DNA of 64,000 bases from Salinicola peritrichatus (GTDB lineage: Bacteria > Pseudomonadota > Gammaproteobacteria > Pseudomonadales > Halomonadaceae), in NCBI RefSeq assembly GCF_003206715.1, contig NZ_PZJU01000008.1, positions 72,501 through 136,500 of the forward strand, in the 5' to 3' direction. Shown here piece after piece: positions 46,630-55,634 of this stretch. The position numbers and the translations under genes were made by a program. The number at the start of each line of letters is the position of its first letter. Position 1 is the first letter of the stretch. Under the pieces are notes generated by a model. That model was not told where the DNA came from. It ran no database searches and saw only the letters and a program-made list of their open reading frames with translations.

Positions 46630-46692
46630 TACGAGCTACGAGCTACGAGCTACGAGCTACGAGCTACGAGCTACGAGCTACGAGCTACGAGC
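46630..46692. repeat. Tandem heptamer array, TACGAGC x9
   Basis: Nine exact copies of TACGAGC (equivalently GAGCTAC) run without interruption for 63 bases, starting seven bases after the trpS stop. It is immediately followed by a weak stem (AGCC/GGCT) and TTTT that may end the trpS transcript. There is no coding potential in the array. Confidence 0.97.
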
Positions 46693-46816
46693 CAGCGCCG
46701 GCTTTTCTGTCATATAACCAGTTTGCCTAGATAAATACGTTTTCGTCGTTTCCGAAAGCCTGACTAAAAGACTAAAGTATTGTCCATTCGATTTTGGTCT
46801 AACAGGGGTCTTGCTT

Positions 46817-48031
46817 ATGACAACTTTGACTCGTACGGTGCCGCCGGGTATCGGACGACTTTCACCCAAGGCTTGGGTGGCAGGCGCGCTGCTCGTCCTG
46901 GGGTCGTTGACCGTAGGCGTGGCGTTCGGTGGCAATCAGGGATGGCTGATGCTGATTGGCGGAGCGCTGGGCATCGTGCTCTACCACGCCTCCTTCGGAT
47001 TCACTTCCGCCTGGCGGGTATTCATCACCGAGCGTCGTGGCCGTGGATTGCGGGCCCAGATGGTGATGCTGGCGCTGGCGGTGGTGCTGTTTTTCCCCGC
47101 GCTTGGCGCCGGCACCCTGTTCGGGCAACCGGTACAGGGCTTCGTCTCGCCGATCGGCGTGTCGGTGATCGTGGGAGCCTTTCTGTTCGGTGTCGGTATG
47201 CAACTGGGGGGCGGCTGCGCTTCGGGCACGCTGTTTACCGTGGGCGGTGGCAACGCCCGCATGGTCGTCACGCTGCTGTTCTTCATCGTCGGTTCGGTGA
47301 TCGGCACGGCGCATTTCGCCTGGTGGCAGAGCCTGCCGGCGTTCCAGCCGACCTCGATGATCGACCTGTTCGGTACCGGTGGCGGCATCGTCGCCAGCCT
47401 GGTGCTGTTCGCGGCGATTGCGGCATTGACGGTGATGATGGAGAAGCGTCGCCACGGACAGCTGGAGCAGGCGCCCTCGGTCTCCGCCGGTCCCGGGCGG
47501 TGGCTGACCGGTCCCTGGCCGATCCTCGCCGGTGCCGTCGGTCTGGCGCTGCTCAACTTTCTGACCCTGTCGTTGGCCGGGCGCCCCTGGGGCATCACCT
47601 CGGCCTTTGCACTATGGGGCGCCAAGGCGTTTCAGGCCGTCGGTGGCGACGTCACCGGCTGGGGCTACTGGCAGAAGGCGAGCAACGCCCAGGCACTGGA
47701 AAGCAGTGTATTCAGCGATATCACCACGGTGATGAACATCGGCATCATTCTCGGCGCCGGTCTGGCCGCCTCGCTGGCGGGGCGCTTCGCACCCAATTTC
47801 CGCATTCCGCTGCGTTCGCTGGCGGCTGCGGTCATCGGCGGGCTGTTCCTGGGCTACGGTGCGCGCCTGGCCTTCGGCTGCAACATCGGCGCCTACTTCA
47901 GTGGCATTGCGTCGGGCAGCTTGCACGGCTGGCTATGGCTGGTTGCCGCCTTCGCCGGGAACATGTTCGGGGTCAAGCTGCGGCCGCTGTTCTTCCCCGG
48001 CCCGGCCAAGCCGGTGGCGGCGAGTTGCTGA
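46817..48031 (+). CDS. YeeE/YedE-family sulfur-compound transporter
   Basis: Membrane protein of 404 residues with about nine to ten helices. It carries the two cysteine motifs of the thiosulfate-transporter family: [16 protein letters not shown] in the first half and [19 protein letters not shown] in the second. Family members such as TsuA import thiosulfate, and the cysteines are needed. The usual TusA-like partner (YeeD) is not encoded next to it, though a separate one elsewhere is possible. A direct repeat GACTAAA-A-GACTAAA lies at 46762-46776 in the promoter area. Confidence 0.9.
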   Translation: MTTLTRTVPPGIGRLSPKAWVAGALLVLGSLTVGVAFGGNQGWLMLIGGALGIVLYHASFGFTSAWRVFITERRGRGLRAQMVMLALAVVLFFPALGAGTLFGQPVQGFVSPIGVSVIVGAFLFGVGMQLGGGCASGTLFTVGGGNARMVVTLLFFIVGSVIGTAHFAWWQSLPAFQPTSMIDLFGTGGGIVASLVLFAAIAALTVMMEKRRHGQLEQAPSVSAGPGRWLTGPWPILAGAVGLALLNFLTLSLAGRPWGITSAFALWGAKAFQAVGGDVTGWGYWQKASNAQALESSVFSDITTVMNIGIILGAGLAASLAGRFAPNFRIPLRSLAAAVIGGLFLGYGARLAFGCNIGAYFSGIASGSLHGWLWLVAAFAGNMFGVKLRPLFFPGPAKPVAASC

Positions 48032-48051
48032 GCCGCAGGAAGTGAACGATA

Positions 48052-48075
48052 AGCCTCGCTACGGCGGGGCTTTTT
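48052..48075 (+). terminator. Rho-independent terminator of the YeeE-family gene
   Basis: AGCCTCGC and GCGGGGCT form an 8-bp stem (one G-T wobble) around TACG, followed by TTTTT. It lies 20 bases after the stop codon. Confidence 0.85.
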
Positions 48076-48143
48076 CGTGGCCGGCAGGCAATCATGGGAA
48101 GGATTTCCATAGCGAACATGGCATTGTCCGCACCAGATGGCAT

Positions 48144-48164
48144 ACTGGTCGACCTTCGACCAGT
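48144..48164. promoter_or_regulatory. Perfect palindrome upstream of malic enzyme gene
   Basis: ACTGGTCGA and TCGACCAGT are exact reverse complements separated by CCT. A third half-like copy (CTGGTCG) follows at about 48171. It lies about 150 bases upstream of the malic enzyme start and has no T-run, so an operator is more likely than a terminator. Confidence 0.45.
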
Positions 48165-48311
48165 CGTGTGCTGGTCGCGCGCCTTGGCGGTGTTTCCGTA
48201 ACCGCTCGGGCGATAACGACAATGCGCCATCCCGGGCCTGCACCCTTGACCGGTGACGCCGCCCGGCCGACAGGCGCTTTTTCATCCGTAGGTTACCGCG
48301 AGAGTCGACTC

Positions 48312-49994
48312 ATGACCGATCACGCCAAGCGCCCGCTCTACATTCCCTATGCCGGTCCCTCGCTGCTGGAGATGCCGCTGCTCAACAAGGGCAGTGCCTT
48401 TACCAGCGAAGAGCGCGTCGAGTTCAATCTGCTGGGACTGCTGCCGCAGAACGTCGAGAGTATCGAGGAGCAGGTCGAACGCGCTTACCGCCAGTACACG
48501 CTGTGCCAGAACAACCTCGACAAGCACATCTACCTGCGTGGCATCCAGGACGACAACGAAACGCTATTCTTCCGCCTGCTCGAGGAACACCTCGAGGAGA
48601 TGATGCCGATCATCTACACCCCGACGGTGGGCGAGGCATGCGAGGAGTTCTCCAAGATCTATCGCAATCACCGCGGGCTGTTCATCTCCTACCCCGATCG
48701 GCACCGCATGGACGACATCCTGCGCAGCGCCACCAAGGACAAGGTGCGGGTGATCGTGGTCACCGATGGCGAGCGTATTCTCGGCCTGGGCGACCAGGGC
48801 ATCGGCGGGATGGGCATTCCGATCGGCAAGCTATCGCTGTATACCGCCTGCGGTGGCATCAGCCCGGCCTACACACTGCCGATCACCCTCGACGTGGGCA
48901 CCAACAATCAGCAGTTGCTCGATGATCCGATGTACATGGGCTGGCGTCACAAGCGCGTGTCGCCGGACGAGTACGCCGAGTTCATCACGTTGTTCATGGA
49001 GGCGCTCAAGCGTCGTTGGCCTAATGTCCTGTTACAGTTCGAGGACTTCGCGCTGACCAATGCCATGCCGCTGCTGGAGCGTTATCGCGACGAGCTGTGC
49101 TGCTTCAACGACGACATTCAGGGCACCGCCTCGGTAGTGGTGGCGACGCTGCTGGCCTCGTGCAAGGCCAAGAATGCCAAGCTCAGCGAGCAGACCATTA
49201 CCTTTGCCGGTGCCGGCTCCGCGGGCTGCGGCATCGCCGAGCAGATCGTCATCGCCATGACCCGCGAAGGCTTGTCCGAGGCCGAGGCACGCAAGCGAAT
49301 CTTCATGGTCGACAAGAATGGCCTGCTGACCGCCGACATGACGGGACTGCATGGATTCCAGCAGCGCCTGGCCCACGATGCCAAACGGCTCGACTGGGAT
49401 GGCGGCGAGCGGCAGTTGATCGACGTGGTGCGCAACGCCAAGCCGACCATCCTGATCGGTGTTTCCGGGCAGCATGGTCTGTTCACCGAAGAGGTGATCA
49501 AGACAGTCAATGCCAACTGCGAAAATCCGTTGATCATGCCGCTCTCCAACCCGACCTCCAAGGTCGAGGCGACGCCGCAGGACGTACTGAACTGGACCGA
49601 CGGCCAGGCCATGGTCGCCACCGGCAGCCCGTTTCAGCCGGTGGAGATCAACGGGCGCGAGATCCCCATTGCGCAGTGCAACAACTCCTATATCTTCCCG
49701 GGTATCGGCCTCGGCGTGATTGCTGCCAATGCGACTCGCGTCACCGACAACATGCTGATGGCGGCCTCCAACGCGCTCGCCGACAGCGCACCGATCGTCA
49801 AGACTGGCGAGGGTGCCCTGCTGCCGGCGCTGGGAGACATTCGCGAGATCAGCCAGGCGATCGCCTTCGCCGTCGGCAAGCAGGCCCAGGAAGATGGCGT
49901 CGCGCTCTCGTCCAGCGACGAGGTGCTGTGGGAGGCGATCCACAGCCACTTCTGGTATCCGCGCTACCGGCAGTATCGTCGGCGTTCGATCTGA
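48312..49994 (+). CDS. maeA: NAD-dependent malic enzyme
   Basis: Oxidative decarboxylation of malate to pyruvate in the cytoplasm. The 560-residue protein is of the SfcA/MaeA type. It contains [53 protein letters not shown] and the NAD-binding [16 protein letters not shown]. The divalent-metal segment is [16 protein letters not shown] with [11 protein letters not shown]. The ATG at 48312 starts [15 protein letters not shown]; a longer frame from 47859 is not real. The 236 bases between the previous terminator and this start contain a palindrome but no gene. Confidence 0.95.
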   Translation: MTDHAKRPLYIPYAGPSLLEMPLLNKGSAFTSEERVEFNLLGLLPQNVESIEEQVERAYRQYTLCQNNLDKHIYLRGIQDDNETLFFRLLEEHLEEMMPIIYTPTVGEACEEFSKIYRNHRGLFISYPDRHRMDDILRSATKDKVRVIVVTDGERILGLGDQGIGGMGIPIGKLSLYTACGGISPAYTLPITLDVGTNNQQLLDDPMYMGWRHKRVSPDEYAEFITLFMEALKRRWPNVLLQFEDFALTNAMPLLERYRDELCCFNDDIQGTASVVVATLLASCKAKNAKLSEQTITFAGAGSAGCGIAEQIVIAMTREGLSEAEARKRIFMVDKNGLLTADMTGLHGFQQRLAHDAKRLDWDGGERQLIDVVRNAKPTILIGVSGQHGLFTEEVIKTVNANCENPLIMPLSNPTSKVEATPQDVLNWTDGQAMVATGSPFQPVEINGREIPIAQCNNSYIFPGIGLGVIAANATRVTDNMLMAASNALADSAPIVKTGEGALLPALGDIREISQAIAFAVGKQAQEDGVALSSSDEVLWEAIHSHFWYPRYRQYRRRSI

Positions 49995-50010
49995 CGTGAT
50001 ACCTTATTAT

Positions 50011-50044
50011 GACGAAGCCCCGCCGAGTGCGGGGCTTCGTCGTT
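50011..50044. terminator. Terminator after malic enzyme gene, possibly bidirectional
   Basis: GACGAAGCCCCGC (50011-50023) pairs perfectly over 13 bp with GCGGGGCTTCGTC (50029-50041) around CGAGT. It lies between convergent malic enzyme and SMP-30 genes and so may end both transcripts, although the T-runs are short. Confidence 0.8.
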
Positions 50045-50059
50045 ATGGATGATAGGTCA

Positions 50060-50992
50060 TCACGTCATATTGTGACGTGTCCAGCGCTCGGCACCCTGCA
50101 CATCGACGAAAATGCGATAGAGCGAGGTGGTGCCGGTAATGAATAAACGATGCCCATCAGTGCCGCCAAAACAGAGGTTGGAGACCTTCTCGGGGACATG
50201 GATCTTGCCGAGCAGCGTGCCCTGGGCATCGAAGCAGTGGATGCCGTCAGCGGCCGAGGACCAAAGATTGCCTTCGACATCCGTGCGAATCCCATCCGGC
50301 AACCCATTGTCGATCGCGGCGAAAACACCGGCATCCTTCGGCGCCGCGCCCTGCATTTCGAACTTGCGAATCACGGCAGGGACGGCATCGTCGTGGCTGG
50401 ATCCGCTTTCGGCAACATAGAGCCATCGTTCGTCGGCCGAGAAGCATAGTCCGTTGGGTTGCACGAAATCCGATATCACCGGGGCCAGTCTGCCCGTGAC
50501 CGGGTCGATGCGAAAGACATGACTGGCATTCTGCTCCGGCTCGGCTCGGTAGCCCTCGAAGTTGGAAATGATGCCGTAGGTGGGGTCGGTGAACCAGATG
50601 GCGCCATCGGAACTCACGACCACGTCGTTGGGGGAGTTCAGGCGCTTGCCATTATATGACGAGGCCAGCACCGTCAGTGAACCGTCGGGTTCGGTACGCA
50701 CCATGTCACGCGTGCCGTGACGACAACTCACCAGACGCCCCTGGCGATCGCGGGTATGACCGTTGGCGAAACTCGAATCGGCGCGAAAGAGCCCCAGACC
50801 GTCGCTATCCGACCAGCGCAGGATGCGTTGCGAAGGAATGTCGGAGAACAGCAGGCACTGATGATCAGCGAACCACACCGGCCCTTCGGTCCAGGTGAAG
50901 CCGGTTGCCAGCTGCTCCAGCCGCGCCATGGGATGCACTAGGCGGGCAAAACGGGGATCGATGATCTCGATAGGGGCAGGGAACGCAGTCAT
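50060..50992 (-). CDS. SMP-30/gluconolactonase-family sugar lactone hydrolase
   Basis: Six-bladed beta-propeller protein of 310 residues. Family features are FTWTEGPVWFADHQCLLFSD near the N terminus, LNSPNDVVVSSDGAIWFTDP with the metal-site Asn/Asp, and PNGLCFSADERWLYVAESG. Such enzymes hydrolyse sugar lactones formed by sugar dehydrogenases. The ATG at 50992 overlaps the permease stop by ATGA, and a longer upstream frame is only shadow. It is the last gene of the sugar ABC operon, so the imported compound is probably an aldose or lactone. Confidence 0.92.
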   Translation of the reverse strand: MTAFPAPIEIIDPRFARLVHPMARLEQLATGFTWTEGPVWFADHQCLLFSDIPSQRILRWSDSDGLGLFRADSSFANGHTRDRQGRLVSCRHGTRDMVRTEPDGSLTVLASSYNGKRLNSPNDVVVSSDGAIWFTDPTYGIISNFEGYRAEPEQNASHVFRIDPVTGRLAPVISDFVQPNGLCFSADERWLYVAESGSSHDDAVPAVIRKFEMQGAAPKDAGVFAAIDNGLPDGIRTDVEGNLWSSAADGIHCFDAQGTLLGKIHVPEKVSNLCFGGTDGHRLFITGTTSLYRIFVDVQGAERWTRHNMT

Positions 50993-51927
50993 GAGCGGCT
51001 CCTTCTCGCATTGGCGGCGATGACGATGGCGATGATGATCACGCCGGTCAACATCATGCGGGCACCAGCGTCGAAACCGTAGGCGTTGAGCATTGACACG
51101 ACCAGGAACATGAACAGGGCCGCGCCCCAGAGGCCAGGAACGTTGGAGAATCCCCCGGCGATCGAGGTGCCGCCGATGACCACCACGGCAATCGAAAGCA
51201 ACAGATACTGCTGGCCCATGTTGAGCGCCGCGCCGCCGGAGAAGCTGGCTAGCAGATAGCCGCTTACGGCGGCCAGCACGGCGACGCTCAGGTAGGCCCC
51301 CGCGCGGACGCTCTCCACCGGTACCCCGGCAAGACGCGCGGCCCGGGCATTCTGCCCGGTGGCAAGCAGCCAGCGCCCCCACACGCCCCGTTCGAGCAGC
51401 ACCCATACCACGATTGCGAGCACGATGGCGATCAGCGCCACGTTGGGGATGCCCAGGCTGCGCCCGGTGGCGAAGTCGGCCAGCGCCACTGGCGGCTTGA
51501 TGCGCAGGCCGCGGTTAGACCAGATGGCCAGCGACTGATAGATCAGCGAGGCAGCGAGGGTGGCGATGATCGGCGGCAGACGCAGCAGCCTTATCAAGGC
51601 GAAATTGACGCCACCGACGCCCATACCGACCAGCAGCGCGACGCCCAGCCCGAGCAGGGCGGTTCCCGGCTCGCCGCCCATGGCCTTGAGCGCCAGCGTG
51701 CCGGAAAGCGTCATGGCGGCCGGGATGGAGAGGTCGATATTGCCGGGGCCAAGGGTGACGACCAGCATCTGGCCGATGCCGACAATAGCGGCAAAGGCAC
51801 CGAAAGAGAGCGCTGCGTACAGCAACCCGCCGGCCTGACCTGCGCCGGAAAGGGCCACCGACAGCGCGAAAACCACCGCCGATGCGAGCCAGGCCCACAG
51901 CCAGGGCCGCGATATCAAGCTACTCAT
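50989..51927 (-). CDS. Sugar ABC transporter permease (RbsC family), second copy
   Basis: Membrane subunit of a ribose-type importer, 312 residues with about eight to ten helices. It contains IVGIGQMLVVTLGPGNIDLS and IDLSIPAAM, typical of RbsC/XylH-type permeases, and LLSIAVVVIGGTSIAGGFSN in the second half. It overlaps both neighbouring genes by ATGA. The two permeases probably make a heterodimer, as in some carbohydrate-uptake transporter 2 systems. Confidence 0.92.
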   Translation of the reverse strand: MSSLISRPWLWAWLASAVVFALSVALSGAGQAGGLLYAALSFGAFAAIVGIGQMLVVTLGPGNIDLSIPAAMTLSGTLALKAMGGEPGTALLGLGVALLVGMGVGGVNFALIRLLRLPPIIATLAASLIYQSLAIWSNRGLRIKPPVALADFATGRSLGIPNVALIAIVLAIVVWVLLERGVWGRWLLATGQNARAARLAGVPVESVRAGAYLSVAVLAAVSGYLLASFSGGAALNMGQQYLLLSIAVVVIGGTSIAGGFSNVPGLWGAALFMFLVVSMLNAYGFDAGARMMLTGVIIIAIVIAANARRSRS

Positions 51928-52919
51928 GCCGTTGCCTCCTGGGCTATTGCGTTTGATGAAGCGCCGTGTCGGTTAAAGAGCAGGCGAGCCGCGAGTACCG
52001 CAATCAGCACTGCGCCCTGGGCCCCGATCTGCCAGTCGGGGGAGAGATGCATGAAGGCCAGCAGCGAGCCCGCGAGCGACAGCGTCAGCGCCCCCAGTAC
52101 CGCCCCGATCGGAGAGACCTTACCGCCGACGAATTCACCGCCGCCGAGGATGACCCCGGCAATGGTCAGCAGGGTGTAACTCGATGCCACATTCGCGCCG
52201 GCGGAGGTGTAGAGCCCCACCAGGGTGAGTCCGGCAAGCACCCCGAACAGACCGGCGAGGCCGTAGGCGAGGGCGAACAGCAGCGTATCGTTCCAGCCCG
52301 CCCGGGTGACCGAGCGGACATTGCCGCCCAACCCTCGCAGCACCGTGCCAATGCCCGAGCGTATGATCAGCAGATGCGACGCCAGGCCGATCAATACCGC
52401 CGCGGCGACCGCCATGGGTACCAGCGGCGGCTTGACCGTCATCAGCGCGCGCAACCACGTGGGTGCAGTGCCGCCGGGAGCCGGCAGGATCAGCAGTGCC
52501 AATCCGTCCCAGATGAACGACATTCCCAAGGTGACCACAATGGCAGGCAGCCTAAGCTTGTGGATCAGGGCTCCTATCACGGCATAGGCCAGTACCAGCG
52601 CTGCCAGGATCAGGCAGCCGAGCCAGGGGTGCTGGACCAGAACGGTCGCGGCGATGCAGGCCACCAGGCTGACAAAAGCGCCGACCGAGAGGTCGATGTC
52701 ATTGACCATGATGACCAGCAACTGGCCGATGGTGGCCAGGGCGATGGGGACGGTCAGGTTGAACAGCAGATTCAGCCCGAGATAACTCATGGCCCTTTCC
52801 TGCAACGCGAAGGTGGCGATCAGCAAGACGCTGAAGGAGACCAGCGGCAGCAGGATGCGCGGGCTAACCCATCGTTTTTTCATGGCCAGTCGTTTGTTTA
52901 TGGCGAGTTGTTTATTCAT
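51924..52919 (-). CDS. Sugar ABC transporter permease (RbsC family), first copy
   Basis: Membrane subunit of 331 residues. The segment IGQLLVIMVNDIDLSVGAFVSL is the conserved CUT2 permease motif (only part is quoted here: VNDIDLSVGAF), with LLTIAGVILGGGEFVGGKVS in the second half. The N terminus MNKQLAINKRLAMKKRW is made of three short similar units, each at or near a Met, so the start could be 52919 or 52883. GGAG lies 10 bases before 52919. It begins three bases after the ATPase stop. Confidence 0.92.
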   Translation of the reverse strand: MNKQLAINKRLAMKKRWVSPRILLPLVSFSVLLIATFALQERAMSYLGLNLLFNLTVPIALATIGQLLVIMVNDIDLSVGAFVSLVACIAATVLVQHPWLGCLILAALVLAYAVIGALIHKLRLPAIVVTLGMSFIWDGLALLILPAPGGTAPTWLRALMTVKPPLVPMAVAAAVLIGLASHLLIIRSGIGTVLRGLGGNVRSVTRAGWNDTLLFALAYGLAGLFGVLAGLTLVGLYTSAGANVASSYTLLTIAGVILGGGEFVGGKVSPIGAVLGALTLSLAGSLLAFMHLSPDWQIGAQGAVLIAVLAARLLFNRHGASSNAIAQEATA

Positions 52920-52922
52920 GGC

Positions 52923-54347
52923 TCAGTTCTCCTGCATCTCGAACGAGGCGGCGAGAATGCGCTCCTCGTTGACCTCGGCACCGCTCAGTTCGGCGGAGAT
53001 AGTGCCGTTGCGAAAGACGAAAACACGGTCGCACTGGCAGACTTCTTCCGTTTCGGTGGAATACCAGAGAAAGGTGCGGCCCTGCGCTGCTTCGGCGCGA
53101 ATCATGGCGTAGACATCCTGCTTGGTGCCGACATCGACCCCACGCATGGGGTCGTCCATCACCACGATGGGGGCGCTGGTCGCAAGCGCGCGGGCGAACA
53201 GCACCTTCTGTTGATTGCCGCCCGACAGCGAGGTGATCGTATTGCCGAGATCGTTGGTGCGGATGCCGATGCGCTGCTGCCAGTCGGCGGCGGTCGCGGC
53301 CTCGGCGCGACGATCCACCATGCCCCAGCGCGCCGCTGCATTAAGCGTCGAGATCGAGGCGTTGCGTAGAATCGACCACAGCGGCAGCACGCCGTCCCGG
53401 GGGCGGTCACCGGCGACGAAAGCCATGGCAGGCTCGCGCCGGGCGCTCCATCCCGAGGTCGAGTCGAGATAGAGACGGGCCAACGCTTCGGCTTGGCCGT
53501 GCCCGGCCAGCCCGGAGAGGCCGACGATTTCGCCGCGCCGGGCGCTGATGCCCTCGGGGCTGGTGAGCACTTCATCGCCCAGCATCTCGGCAGTGCGCCG
53601 CGTGGCGTGGGCCTGCTGCGCGACATGGCCCATGGCCTCGACCAGGCTGGCGTGGCAGAACGCCTCGGTGGCACGGTCTTCCACCATCCGGCCATCCTTC
53701 ATGACCACGATGCGGTTGGTGACCTGAAAAATCTCGCCGAGCATGTGGGAGATGAAGATCACCGCGCCGCCGTCGTCACAGAAACGCTGAATATGCTCCA
53801 GCAGCTGCCCGGCAATGCCGGCATCCAGCGAGGAGGTGGGCTCATCCAGAATCACCAGCCGCGCCTCGCTGCCACGCGGGGCGAAGCCGATGGCGATCTC
53901 GACCATCTGGCGCTGGGCAATGGAGAGCGTATCGACCTCGGCGTTCGGGTCGATATCGTGGCCGGGGAATATCCGCGACAGGCTGGCACCGATCTCCTCG
54001 CGTGCCCGTGTTCTCCAACCCGGGCCGGAGAGCCCGCCATGACAGATCCGTAGATTCTCGGCCACGCTTAGATTGGGGCACAGCGAAAGCTCCTGAAAGA
54101 CCGAGCGAATGCCGCTGTCGCGCCGGTTGCGCGCGTACGGGGTGTGGATCTCGCCGTGGGTGGGCTTGAGCGTGCCGTTGATCAGGTTGACCAGCGTCGA
54201 TTTGCCGGCACCGTTATGACCGACGAGCCCCAGGCATTCGCCGGGCGACAGCGTTAGGTCGATGTCATCGAGCGCCTTGACGGGGCCGAAGGACTTGGAG
54301 ACGCCGGTCAGGGTCACGACCGGCTGGCGGTGGTTATCTCGGCTCAT
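52923..54347 (-). CDS. Sugar ABC transporter ATP-binding protein (RbsA/MglA type)
   Basis: ATPase of 474 residues with two fused ABC domains, the CUT2 arrangement. Domain 1 has Walker A GHNGAGKSTLVNLINGTL, signature LSIAQRQMVEIAIG and Walker B LVILDEPTSSLD. Domain 2 lacks a good Walker A (LSGLAGHGQAEALARLY) but keeps the signature LSGGNQQKVLFARAL and VVMDDPMRGVD, as usual for this group. It is slightly shorter than E. coli RbsA (501). It overlaps the binding-protein gene by ATGA. Confidence 0.93.
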   Translation of the reverse strand: MSRDNHRQPVVTLTGVSKSFGPVKALDDIDLTLSPGECLGLVGHNGAGKSTLVNLINGTLKPTHGEIHTPYARNRRDSGIRSVFQELSLCPNLSVAENLRICHGGLSGPGWRTRAREEIGASLSRIFPGHDIDPNAEVDTLSIAQRQMVEIAIGFAPRGSEARLVILDEPTSSLDAGIAGQLLEHIQRFCDDGGAVIFISHMLGEIFQVTNRIVVMKDGRMVEDRATEAFCHASLVEAMGHVAQQAHATRRTAEMLGDEVLTSPEGISARRGEIVGLSGLAGHGQAEALARLYLDSTSGWSARREPAMAFVAGDRPRDGVLPLWSILRNASISTLNAAARWGMVDRRAEAATAADWQQRIGIRTNDLGNTITSLSGGNQQKVLFARALATSAPIVVMDDPMRGVDVGTKQDVYAMIRAEAAQGRTFLWYSTETEEVCQCDRVFVFRNGTISAELSGAEVNEERILAASFEMQEN

Positions 54348-55423
54348 TGGCTCGCCTCCTGGCTGCGCTGGACCGCCTTGTCGCGGGCAGCGGCAATCAG
54401 TTTTTCGACATCCGCCTGGGAAAATATCTGATCGGCGACCGAGCCCTTGGGCGTCTTGGCCAGCACCGAATCCAGATCCTGCTGGCGGATATGCAACAGG
54501 GGCACGGTCAGGCGCTTGGGAACCTCCTTGCCATCGAGAATCTGCTGGGCGACCCAGAAGGCCACGGTGGCAATCCCCGGCGCATTCGAGATCGAGATGC
54601 TTTGATAGCCGTTGTCACGATCCTGCTGCGCCCACCAGGCCAGCTCGTCCTGAGCGTTCGACAAAATGATGACTGGCATCTTGCGATCCGAGGCACGAAA
54701 GGCCTGGGCGGCACCGTAGGCCTCGCCGCCCTGATTGAGTACACCGTCGATTTTCGGCAGCGAGGGCAGCACGCCGGCCACGGCCTGCTGGGTGACGTCC
54801 TGCGCCCAGTCGCCTTCGACGGAAGAGACGAGGTGGAGTTGCGGGTGTTTCTTGAGTTCGTCGACGATGCCCTGATGCAGGTCGTCGTCGACGAAGGTGC
54901 CGGGTAGCCCGCGGACTTCGAGCAAATTGGCACCCTCCGGGAAGCGCTTGGCCATATATTCGACCTCTTCGCGTCCCCATTGCCGGAAGTCGTTGACGAC
55001 CTTCCAGGCGCAGGGCGCGGTGACGATGCCGTCGAAGGAGACGACCACGACCCCGGCGTCGCAGGCTTCCTGTACCGCGCCATTGAGTGCGGTGGTGGAG
55101 GCCGCATCGATCACGATGGCGTCATAGCCTTGCAGAATCAGATTCTGAATCTGAGCGGCCTGATCGGTGGGCCGGTTCTCGCCGATGGTAAAGGCGTCGG
55201 CGGCGGCGACCGTCCCGATTTTGACGGCCCTGGAGGTCTGTGTTCGCCAGGCCGACAGCATCTCCTGGCGCCAGGCGTTACCGGCATAATTGTTGGAAAG
55301 CGCAATGCGTTTGTCCGATGTGTCGCTGTAGGCTGGCACGGCGCTGACGGTCGCAATGACAAGGGTTGCGATACCCAACGCCGTGATGTGCAGTGTTCTT
55401 GATAGGGCTCTTGTTAGGGCCAT
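54344..55423 (-). CDS. Sugar ABC transporter periplasmic binding protein
   Basis: Ribose/galactose-type periplasmic binding protein (Peripla_BP_4) of 359 residues. The Sec signal peptide ends near AVPAYS-D (about residue 33). The mature start KRIALSNNYAGNAWRQEML and the segment ILQGYDAIVIDAASTTALN are typical. It is the first gene of the minus-strand operon binding protein-ATPase-permease-permease-lactonase. It is divergent from a histidine kinase gene, which suggests control by that two-component pair. The sugar is not known. Confidence 0.92.
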   Translation of the reverse strand: MALTRALSRTLHITALGIATLVIATVSAVPAYSDTSDKRIALSNNYAGNAWRQEMLSAWRTQTSRAVKIGTVAAADAFTIGENRPTDQAAQIQNLILQGYDAIVIDAASTTALNGAVQEACDAGVVVVSFDGIVTAPCAWKVVNDFRQWGREEVEYMAKRFPEGANLLEVRGLPGTFVDDDLHQGIVDELKKHPQLHLVSSVEGDWAQDVTQQAVAGVLPSLPKIDGVLNQGGEAYGAAQAFRASDRKMPVIILSNAQDELAWWAQQDRDNGYQSISISNAPGIATVAFWVAQQILDGKEVPKRLTVPLLHIRQQDLDSVLAKTPKGSVADQIFSQADVEKLIAAARDKAVQRSQEASQ

Positions 55424-55522
55424 GGTGATCTCCCGTTTCCCATCCCGTGCGCTCCCATCCGTTCATGGGGAATGCCGATAAAGATGGTTGGCCCGGGGCC
55501 CATATCCTGTAAAGGCGGCCCT

Positions 55523-55539
55523 CCGCACAAATGGTGCGG
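55523..55539. promoter_or_regulatory. Inverted repeat between sugar ABC operon and kinase gene
   Basis: CCGCAC and GTGCGG flank AAATG in the 211-base divergent region. It lies about 100 bases from either start and could bind the linked response regulator. No clear promoter was identified in the rest of this gap. Confidence 0.35.
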
Positions 55540-55634
55540 GCTCCCGCAGTTTGGGTACCAACTTATGGATGAGGGGCGGCGGCCTCGGAAGCCGTTATTC
55601 TGGCTGCTAAAGCAGGCAAGACGAGGTTTGTTGC

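Noticed and set aside
46630-46692. CRISPR array
   Set aside because: The repeats are 7 bases long and directly adjacent, without spacers, and no cas gene is in the window.
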